A stretch of DNA of 64,000 bases, taken from positions 558,001 through 622,000 of the forward strand of contig OY970315.1 in assembly GCA_963716525.1 (NCBI GenBank), read 5' to 3'. Shown here piece after piece: positions 57,886-64,000 of this stretch. The notes under the pieces were generated by a model. That model saw only the letters and a list, made by a program, of their open reading frames with translations. It was not told the origin of the DNA and did no database searches. This DNA comes from JBBREP01 sp963716525 (lineage in GTDB: Bacteria > Actinomycetota > Acidimicrobiia > IMCC26256 > PALSA-610). The translations under genes were made by a program, and so were the position numbers. Positions within the stretch are counted from its first letter, which is position 1, and every line of letters starts with the position of its first letter.

Positions 57886-58917
57886 ATGAGGGTCGGCGAC
57901 CTGCAGACCCCGGCGCTCGTCATCGACGGCCCGGCGCTCGAAGAGAACCTCGCGGCCATGGCCGCGGCCCGCCCCGGCACCACGCTGCGGCCCCATGTGA
58001 AGGCGCACAAGTGCACCACGCTCGCGCGGGCGCAGCACGCGCACGGGCACACCGCGTTCTGCGGGGCGACGCACCGCGAGCTGATCGGGATGGCGGCCGC
58101 CGGCCTCGGCGACGACCTGCTCCTCGCGAACGAGACGCTCGACGGCGAACGGTTGCGGGCGCTCGCCGCGCTCGCGGCGTCGGGCGCGCGGGTGACGGTG
58201 GCCGTCGACAGCGAGGCGACGATCGACGCGGCTGCGGCCGCGGGGATCCGCGAGGTGCTGGTCGACGTGAACGTCGGCATGCCGCGCTGCGGCTGCGCGC
58301 CGGGTGACGCGGGCCGCATCGCCGATCTCGCCCGCCGCCGCGGGCTCGCCGTGCGCGGCGTCATGGGCTACGAGGGCCATGCGGTGGGCGTCGCCGACCG
58401 CGTGCAACGCGAGACGACCGCGGGCGAGAGCATGGAGTTGCTGCGGCAGGCCCACGAGCTCGCGGGCGGCGAGATCGTGTCGGCCGGCGGCACCGGCACC
58501 TACGACACGAGCGACCTGCCCACCGAGATCCAGGCCGGTTCCTACGTGTTGATGGACACCGCGTACGCCGCGCTCGGGCTGCCGTTCGCGTGCGCGCTGC
58601 GCGTCGTGGCCACAGTGATCTCGGCCGCACGCCGCTACGCGGTCGCCGACTGCGGGTTGAAGGCGCTCGGCATGGACCACGGCAATCCCACCGTCGACCG
58701 CGGCATGGTGTGGTTCTGCTCCGACGAGCACGTGACCTTCGCGATCGAGCCCGGCGCGACGGACACCGGCGCGATCGCGGTCGGCGAACGGGTGCTCGTG
58801 ACACCGGCGCACGTCGACCCCACGGTCGCGTACCACGAACGGTTCTGCATCGCCGACGGTGCCGGGCTCGACGCGACGGTCGTCGACGAGTGGCCGATCG
58901 ACCTGCGGGGCTGGTGA
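57886..58917 (+). CDS. D-threonine aldolase / D-serine dehydratase-like PLP enzyme
   Basis: A 343-residue alanine-racemase-fold type III PLP enzyme. The Schiff-base lysine lies in LRPHVKAHKC, and the fold continues through VLVDVNVGMPRCG, GVMGYEGHAVGV and SAGGTGTYDTS. The C-terminal domain has WFCSDEHVTF and PAHVDPTVAYHERF, the metal/His-Cys-type site of D-threonine aldolase and DSD1. It cleaves D-beta-hydroxy amino acids in the family. ATG 57886. The stop precedes the amidase by 69 bp, possibly one operon. Confidence 0.87.
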   Translation: MRVGDLQTPALVIDGPALEENLAAMAAARPGTTLRPHVKAHKCTTLARAQHAHGHTAFCGATHRELIGMAAAGLGDDLLLANETLDGERLRALAALAASGARVTVAVDSEATIDAAAAAGIREVLVDVNVGMPRCGCAPGDAGRIADLARRRGLAVRGVMGYEGHAVGVADRVQRETTAGESMELLRQAHELAGGEIVSAGGTGTYDTSDLPTEIQAGSYVLMDTAYAALGLPFACALRVVATVISAARRYAVADCGLKALGMDHGNPTVDRGMVWFCSDEHVTFAIEPGATDTGAIAVGERVLVTPAHVDPTVAYHERFCIADGAGLDATVVDEWPIDLRGW

Positions 58918-58986
58918 CCCTGAGCCGCACGCGAGATACCGTGCGCGCCGCACCCGCCGCACCCGCGCCGCACGCCTGGAGGTCCG

Positions 58987-60429
58987 ATGGCCAGCACCGA
59001 CGATCTCGCGTTCCTCGACGCCACCGGCCAGGCGGAGCTCGTCCGCACGAAGCAGGCGTCACCGGCCGAACTCGTCGACGCCGCGATCGCGCGCATCGAC
59101 GCGCTCAACCCGCAGCTGAACGCGGTGATCCACGAGCGCTTCGACAAGGCCCGCGCCGCAGCCGGCGGCACGCTGCCCGACGGCCCGTTCCGCGGCGTGC
59201 CGGTGCTGTTCAAGGATCTGATGTGCGCGGTCGAGGGCGACCCGTACCACGAGGGCTCCAACCTGTTGAAGCGCTACGGCTTCCGGGCCCCGCACACCGA
59301 TCACCTCGCGCAGCGATACCTGGAAGCCGGCTTCGTGTACCTCGGCCGCACGAACACGCCGGAGTTCGGTCTCGTGCCCACCACCGAGCCCGACGCGTAC
59401 GGCGCGTCGCGCAACCCGTGGAACGTCGAACGCACCACCGGCGGCTCGAGCGGCGGCTCCGCGGCCGCGGTCGCGAGCGGCATGGTGCCGGTCGCGCACG
59501 CGAACGACGGCGGCGGCTCCATCCGCATTCCCGCCTCGTGTACCGGCCTGGTGGGCTTGAAGCCGAGCCGCGGCCGCACCTCGCCCGGCCCCGACGGCGG
59601 CCACCTGTCCAGCCCGCTCACCGTCGAGCTCGCGGTGACGCGCACCGTCCGCGATGCAGCCGGGCTGCTCGACGCGCTCGGCCGCCCGTTCCCGGGCCAG
59701 CCCGTCGTCGCGCCGCCGCCGCGCCGCCCGTACGTCGAGGAGGTCGGCGCCGACCCCGGCCGGCTCCGCATCGGCCTGCTCACGCACAACCCGCTCGGCA
59801 CCGGCGCCGTCGACCCGCAGGTGGTGCGCGAGACCGAGGCCGCAGCACGCCTGCTCGAGTCGCTCGGGCACACGGTGCAGCTCGATTTCCCGAAACAGCT
59901 CGAGGACCCTGCGCTGCTCGGGTACTTCACCGCGCTCTGGGACGCCGGCCTCGTCGACACGATCACCCGGGCCGAGCGCGCGGTGGGCGGCCGAGCGGAG
60001 CCCGGCGATCTCGAACCGCTCACGATGGCGCTGGCCGAGAACGGTCACACGGTGAGCGCGCAGGCATTGCTCGACGCGGTGCACGCGATGGAGTCGGTCG
60101 CGTTCGCGGTGTGTCCGTGGTGGGACGACTACGACCTGTTGCTCACACCCACGCTCGCCGAGCCGCCGGTACCGCTCGGCACGTTCGTCGACGACGACAC
60201 GCCCGTGCTCGGCTTCCTGCGCGCCGCGGCGTTCGCGCCGTTCTGCGCGGGCTTCAACATCACCGGCCAGCCGGCGATCTCGCTGCCGCTCGGCACCAGC
60301 GACGACGGCCTGCCGATCGGTGTGCACCTCGTGGCCGCGTACGGCTGCGAGGACGTCCTGGTTCGCCTGGCGTCACAAGTCGAGCAGGCGGCACCGTGGT
60401 CGGGCCGGGTATCGGCCGTCCACGCGTAG
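58987..60429 (+). CDS. amidase signature (AS) family hydrolase
   Basis: A 480-residue amidase with catalytic Lys in VLFKDLMCA, the first Ser in GGSSGGSAAAVASGMV and the nucleophile Ser in NDGGGSIRIPASCTGLVGLKPSRGR. It cleaves carboxamides; the group also includes GatA, but no gatC or gatB is nearby and the length fits a free-standing amidase. ATG 58987 follows GGAGG (58979-58983). With the preceding PLP enzyme it may process amino acid derivatives. Confidence 0.92.
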   Translation: MASTDDLAFLDATGQAELVRTKQASPAELVDAAIARIDALNPQLNAVIHERFDKARAAAGGTLPDGPFRGVPVLFKDLMCAVEGDPYHEGSNLLKRYGFRAPHTDHLAQRYLEAGFVYLGRTNTPEFGLVPTTEPDAYGASRNPWNVERTTGGSSGGSAAAVASGMVPVAHANDGGGSIRIPASCTGLVGLKPSRGRTSPGPDGGHLSSPLTVELAVTRTVRDAAGLLDALGRPFPGQPVVAPPPRRPYVEEVGADPGRLRIGLLTHNPLGTGAVDPQVVRETEAAARLLESLGHTVQLDFPKQLEDPALLGYFTALWDAGLVDTITRAERAVGGRAEPGDLEPLTMALAENGHTVSAQALLDAVHAMESVAFAVCPWWDDYDLLLTPTLAEPPVPLGTFVDDDTPVLGFLRAAAFAPFCAGFNITGQPAISLPLGTSDDGLPIGVHLVAAYGCEDVLVRLASQVEQAAPWSGRVSAVHA

Positions 60430-60448
60430 CCGCGGCAGGAACTCCGGC

Positions 60449-61282
60449 TCAACCACTGACCGAGAGGAACCCGGCGAGGTTCTCCTCGTCCTGCTTGACC
60501 TCGTCGATCAACGACTCGGCCGCGTCGGCAGGCAGGCCGAGCGCGGCGAGCGCGACGACGGGCTCGCAGTTGCTCTCGGTGACGGGCTCGATGGTGCAAG
60601 CAAGCGAGTCGGCGGCGATGATCACACGACCGAGCAGCGAGTCGACGGTCTGCGGCGGCATGTGGTGCGTGCCGACCGCGTTCACGAACTCGGTGGGGAA
60701 CTTCATCACGCCCAACGCGGCCGCGCCGACCTCGGCGTGGCTGATGCCGAACTCGGTGCGCTCGGCCTCGACGAGCGTCAAGCCTTCCTCGCCCTGCAGG
60801 TGCTCGAGCACCGCGTCGTAGCGACGGGGCGCGCGCCGGAACACGAGCGCGCTGCCGAGATCGTGGAGCAGGCCGACGGAGAACGCGTCGTTGCCCGGCA
60901 GTCCCACACGGCGCGCGACGGCCGAGGCGGACGCCGCGGTCAGCACGCAGTGCGGCCAGAACTCGTCGGGTACCGAGCGACCCTTCTCGGAGAAGAGGTC
61001 GAACGCGGCCGTGGTGGCCAGCGCCCGGACGGTGGCGAGGCCGAGCACGGTGACCGCGCGCCACGCGCTCGACACCTTGCCCGACAGCCCGTAGAACGCA
61101 GTGTTCGCAAGACGGATCGCCTGCGTGCTCAGTGCCGGGTCGCTCTCGATGAGATGGCCGAGGTCGGCCGCCGACGTGCGCGGGTCCTCGAGCATCCACA
61201 GCAGCCGCATCGCGGCGCCCGGCTGCACCGGGAGCTGCGTGATCTCGGAGACGAGATCGTTCGTGTCCGTGCTGCTCATCAC
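60449..61282 (-). CDS. HDOD-domain signalling protein
   Basis: A 277-residue protein consisting of an HDOD domain (an HD-like all-helical domain without phosphodiesterase residues). Features: LPVQPGAAMRLLWMLEDPRTSAADLGHLIESDPALSTQAIRLANTAFYG split through the core, with LLHDLGSALVFRR and VGTHHMPP showing partial HD-like motifs. Such domains act as adaptors in c-di-GMP or motility/stress signalling. It lies 41 bp downstream of a PAS/GGDEF-type gene on the same strand, so the two probably form a signalling pair. Confidence 0.87.
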   Translation of the reverse strand: MMSSTDTNDLVSEITQLPVQPGAAMRLLWMLEDPRTSAADLGHLIESDPALSTQAIRLANTAFYGLSGKVSSAWRAVTVLGLATVRALATTAAFDLFSEKGRSVPDEFWPHCVLTAASASAVARRVGLPGNDAFSVGLLHDLGSALVFRRAPRRYDAVLEHLQGEEGLTLVEAERTEFGISHAEVGAAALGVMKFPTEFVNAVGTHHMPPQTVDSLLGRVIIAADSLACTIEPVTESNCEPVVALAALGLPADAAESLIDEVKQDEENLAGFLSVSG

Positions 61283-61323
61283 CTTCTCCTCACCGGCGCC
61301 GCGGCGACTCGGGTTCTGTTGTG

Positions 61324-62658
61324 TTATCGGTCATGGAAACGGCGACCTGAGCCCGTGTCGCCGCGCTCGGTGATCCCGGTCACAGTTCCGCGCAGCTGGG
61401 CCTCGGCCTGGAGCACGATCGCGGCCGCAGTGGACCCGGGCGAGGCCATCACGTGGGTGACCCGGCAGGCGGGTTCGAGCACGCGGCCGGCCGCCACGAG
61501 TCGGGTGCGCACGGCCTCCCGCACACGGTCAGCCCACCGGTCGGCGTCATGGTCGGGACGCCGCGCCGGACCCGCGATCGCGAACGTCGCGCCGCTCAGC
61601 CGGCCGACGATGTCGCGCCGGCGCACGACACCCTGGAGCGCCAGCGCGACGGCGCGCAGCGTCGCGTCGCCAGCCTCGTAGCCGTGCGCGCTGTTGACGG
61701 CGACGACGCTGCCGACGTGCACGAGCATGAGCGTGAGCGGCCGGGCCGCGGCATCGAGCGCATCGAAGAACGCGCGCCGGCCGAGCACGCCGGTGAGCGC
61801 GTCGATCGCGACGCTGTCGTCGGCCGCGATCGCCCGATCGTGCAACGCGATCGCAGTCGCGGTGAGATCGGCCGCCCGCGCCACCGAAGCGCGTTCCGAC
61901 GCGGTGAGAAACCGCTTGTTCCCCACGAACACGCACACCGCGACGCCTGCGGCCGCCGGCGCAGTGCCCACCTCGGTGCGGTCGGCACCGAGCACGGTCC
62001 AACCGAATCCGAGGCCGTGCTCGCTCGCGAGCTCGGCGATGCGTCCCGCCGCCGGCTCGATGTCCACACCGTTCTTCACGCCGTCGGGCACCGGCACGCG
62101 CCCGGCGACACGCGCCCACGCCGTGGGCAACGCGGTCGCCGCGAGGAGCTCCATCTGGTCGTCGGCGATGCGGTAGAGCGCAGCGCGGGTTCCCGGGGCG
62201 CCCGCCTCGGCAAGCCGCGCGGTCGCGTCGAACACCGCGGCGAGATCGTCACCACGGTGCAGCGAAGCGAGCAGCGCGTCGTGCACCGCGAGCTCGGCGC
62301 GGCCGCGGTCGCGCGCGGTCACGTCGTCGGCGCAGATCACCAGCTCGCCGTGCGCCGCGGTGCGGCTGCGGCACGCGAAGGTGCGGTACGAGCCGTCGTG
62401 GTGCGCGCAGTGGAGTGTGATGACCTCGCCGTCGCGCGGGCTCGCGAGCGTGCCCTCGACGAGCAGCGTGAGCGCGATCGGGCGGTCGTCGGGTGCGACG
62501 AGATCGACGAAGTCCATGCCCACGGCGAGCCGGCCGCCGAGCACCGCATGGGCCGCCGGCGTGAGCGCGGCGACGCGGCCGGTGCCGTCGAGGACGATGC
62601 CGACCTGGTTGCTCAACCCGTCGAGCACCTCGCCGCGAGTCGGCGCACCGTCGTCCAC
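61324..62658 (-). CDS. PAS plus GAF-like plus degenerate GGDEF domain protein
   Basis: A 444-residue sensor-like protein. Residues about 10-115 look like a PAS domain (VGIVLDGTGRVAALTPAAHAVL, VITLHCAHHDGSYRTFAC). Residues about 120-265 look like a GAF-type domain. Residues about 275-430 are a GGDEF domain by layout (DALTGVLGRRAFFDALD), but the signature RxGGDEF reads GRLSGATFAIAG, so the active-site acidic residues are missing. It should therefore not make c-di-GMP; it may bind GTP or act as an adaptor with the downstream HDOD protein. No membrane segment was seen. The start could be slightly upstream. Confidence 0.85.
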   Translation of the reverse strand: MDDGAPTRGEVLDGLSNQVGIVLDGTGRVAALTPAAHAVLGGRLAVGMDFVDLVAPDDRPIALTLLVEGTLASPRDGEVITLHCAHHDGSYRTFACRSRTAAHGELVICADDVTARDRGRAELAVHDALLASLHRGDDLAAVFDATARLAEAGAPGTRAALYRIADDQMELLAATALPTAWARVAGRVPVPDGVKNGVDIEPAAGRIAELASEHGLGFGWTVLGADRTEVGTAPAAAGVAVCVFVGNKRFLTASERASVARAADLTATAIALHDRAIAADDSVAIDALTGVLGRRAFFDALDAAARPLTLMLVHVGSVVAVNSAHGYEAGDATLRAVALALQGVVRRRDIVGRLSGATFAIAGPARRPDHDADRWADRVREAVRTRLVAAGRVLEPACRVTHVMASPGSTAAAIVLQAEAQLRGTVTGITERGDTGSGRRFHDR

Positions 62659-62787
62659 ACAGATGACGCTCGGCCGCTCGCGGCCGTTGTTGAGTGAGAG
62701 CGGCGTCAGTCGGCGAGCTCGCCGGTGGGCGAGGCCAGGGTGACGCCGGCACCGGCGGCCGCCCCGGCGGGATCGCCGGCGACCAGG

Positions 62788-64000
62788 TCACGGCTCGCGG
62801 CGCACGAAGGCCGTCAGACCGCCGCGACCGTCGACACCGAGGCCGTGCAGCAGCGCCAGGTACACGGCGGTCGCCGCCACGGCGCCGCCGACCCACCCCG
62901 CGGGCCGTTCCACCACGAGCGCGGTGACGGCCGCGGCACCGGCCGAGCATCCGACTACCGCCACGGTGCGCCACGGCAACGGCCACACTGGGAGGTCGCG
63001 CACGAGACCGGCCAGCAGCACGAGCACGAACACCTCGGTGATCACCGTCGCGATCGCCGCGCCCATCACGCCGTGCGTACCGATCAGCCACCAGTTGAGG
63101 GCCACATTGAGCACCAGGCCGGCGAGCGTCACGATCGGGTAGCGGCGCCGGCGGCCGACGCTCACGAGCGTGATGTAGGCGATCTGGGTGAGGAAGTTGA
63201 GCGCCTGGCCCACGACGAGCCAGCGCGCGGGCGGCGCGGCCGCGGCGAACTTCGCGCCGAAGATGGTGTGGATGATCGGTTGCGCGAGCGCGGCGAACAC
63301 CGCGGTGGCGAGTGCCGCGACGATCAGCACGATCACGACGGATTGGCGCACGATGCTGCGGAATCGCATGTGATCGCCGGGCCACGCGCGTACGAGCAAC
63401 GGTAACGCCGCGCCCATCAGGGCCGGCGCGAGGAAGGCGAGGAGATCGGAGAACTTGTAGCCGATGTTGTAGAGGCCGATCGCGTCGCGGCTGCGTTCAC
63501 CGTGCAGCCGCAAGGTGAGCATGAGCGAGTCGACTCGGAAGTACAGGGTGCCGAGCGCCGTGCCCACCGCGAGCGGCGCGGCGTGCGCGAGCCAGCGCCG
63601 CCAGCGCGCCAGGTCGATGCGCGGTCGCACCCGAAAGGAGGTCCGGATCGCGACGAGGATGACCACGAGCGCCACTGCGTCGCTCAGCACGTAGGCGACG
63701 ATGTAGTTGAGGAACGTCCCCGTGCCGGTTGCATACAGCGCGACGATCACACCGAGTTGCGCGCAGGCACCCACAACGATGGCGACGCCGACCGCGCGCA
63801 GCCAGAGTCGGGCCTGGCACACGCTGATCACCGCCCAGAGCGCCGACGCGACGAAGAACGAGATACCGCCGATCGCGACGCCTTCGATCTCTTGGTGCGT
63901 GTACGGACCGACAACCACGACAAGCATCGCGAGCGCGTAGCCCACGGTGCCGAGCGCGATGCGGAATACGAAGAAGCGGCCACCGATCGCTTCGAGCTGG
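62788..64000 (-). CDS. oligosaccharide flippase (Wzx/MATE-like), 5' end cut off by the window
   Basis: Polysaccharide-biosynthesis membrane protein with at least ten helices; the open frame continues through the right window edge (LEAIGGRFFVFRIALGTVGY precedes the first internal GTG at 63945), so the start is missing. Landmarks: LAVGTALGTLYFRVDSLMLT, IGLYNIGYKFSDLLAFLAPALMGAALPLL, LNFLTQIAYITLVSVGRR and LVLNVALNWWLIG, as in MOP-superfamily flippases that move lipid-linked sugars across the membrane. The function is probably export of a surface glycan repeat unit. The next glycan genes are outside the window. Confidence 0.85.
   Translation of the reverse strand, partial: QLEAIGGRFFVFRIALGTVGYALAMLVVVVGPYTHQEIEGVAIGGISFFVASALWAVISVCQARLWLRAVGVAIVVGACAQLGVIVALYATGTGTFLNYIVAYVLSDAVALVVILVAIRTSFRVRPRIDLARWRRWLAHAAPLAVGTALGTLYFRVDSLMLTLRLHGERSRDAIGLYNIGYKFSDLLAFLAPALMGAALPLLVRAWPGDHMRFRSIVRQSVVIVLIVAALATAVFAALAQPIIHTIFGAKFAAAAPPARWLVVGQALNFLTQIAYITLVSVGRRRRYPIVTLAGLVLNVALNWWLIGTHGVMGAAIATVITEVFVLVLLAGLVRDLPVWPLPWRTVAVVGCSAGAAAVTALVVERPAGWVGGAVAATAVYLALLHGLGVDGRGGLTAFVRREP

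Noticed and set aside
62659..62787. Possible longer C-terminus of the flippase in a shifted frame (RDLVAGDPAGAAAG...)
   Set aside because: The gene already has a full fold and a stop at 62788; the extra frame is Ala/Gly-rich and may be chance. The 129-bp gap has no other feature I can support.

Overview
The window is GC-rich, densely coded DNA with GTG/ATG starts, many 4-base start/stop overlaps and almost no intergenic space. The gene content points to an actinobacterium: menaquinone biosynthesis, two F420-type LLM oxidoreductases, a DUF222/HNH (13E12-type) gene behind a perfect actinobacterial LexA box, ECF sigma factors, acyl-CoA dehydrogenases, family III CoA-transferases and acyl-CoA ligases. 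A secreted subtilisin with 'GHGYW..ADGGVFSFGDA' repeats is a style I associate with uncultured Acidimicrobiia, so I favour that class by inference. No rRNA, tRNA, CRISPR array, insertion sequence or prophage was recognised. Both ends cut a gene: threonine ammonia-lyase on the left and a polysaccharide flippase on the right.

Layout. 1-6.4 kb: threonine ammonia-lyase, a TMEM175-like channel, the SOS-controlled HNH gene, small cupin/GNAT/VOC enzymes, and a HAD hydrolase with a membrane protein. 6.5-17.3 kb: acyl-CoA and carbohydrate metabolism (SDR, aldose 1-epimerase, fused double CoA-transferase, phosphatase, acyl-CoA dehydrogenase, LLM oxidoreductase) around a secreted S8 protease. 17.3-23.2 kb: a TetR regulator, a divergent ketol-acid-reductoisomerase-like protein, an ECF sigma factor coupled to an LCP cell-wall ligase, and an OafA-type acyltransferase. 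23.2-28.0 kb: a tight four-gene minus-strand operon (UbiA prenyltransferase, PQQ-propeller lipoprotein, acyl-CoA ligase, Nudix). 28.1-37.1 kb: an SCP2-like protein, glutamine-synthetase-like ligase and gamma-glutamyl hydrolase, then LLM, glucosaminidase, acyl-CoA dehydrogenase, ABC1 kinase and a second sigma factor with a membrane partner. 37.2-45.5 kb: an RCC1/FG-GAP secreted protein, a carotenoid oxygenase with a clear promoter/operator, and an ECF vitamin-type transporter (T, fused A, S) coupled to an enoyl-CoA hydratase. 46.1-57.5 kb: a menaquinone region with menG, menF, menD, menH, menA, menB and menE, led by a MerR regulator and interleaved with an SDR, an alcohol dehydrogenase and a VOC protein; menC is absent from the window. 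57.5-64 kb: D-threonine-aldolase-like enzyme, amidase, an HDOD protein and a PAS/degenerate-GGDEF pair, and the flippase.

Two results stand out. First, the promoter of the MerR gene and the divergent menB-menE promoter share one palindrome (ATCGTgGGAG-N6-CTCCnACGAT), suggesting a self-regulated MerR switch over menaquinone synthesis. Second, at least seven genes (aldose epimerase, phosphatase, LCP protein, glucosaminidase, a small membrane protein, menH twice, menE, and probably menA) carry single-base frame breaks. Their lengths become multiples of three after correction. This looks more like unpolished indels in the assembly than real gene decay, so these genes should be treated as probably intact in the organism.
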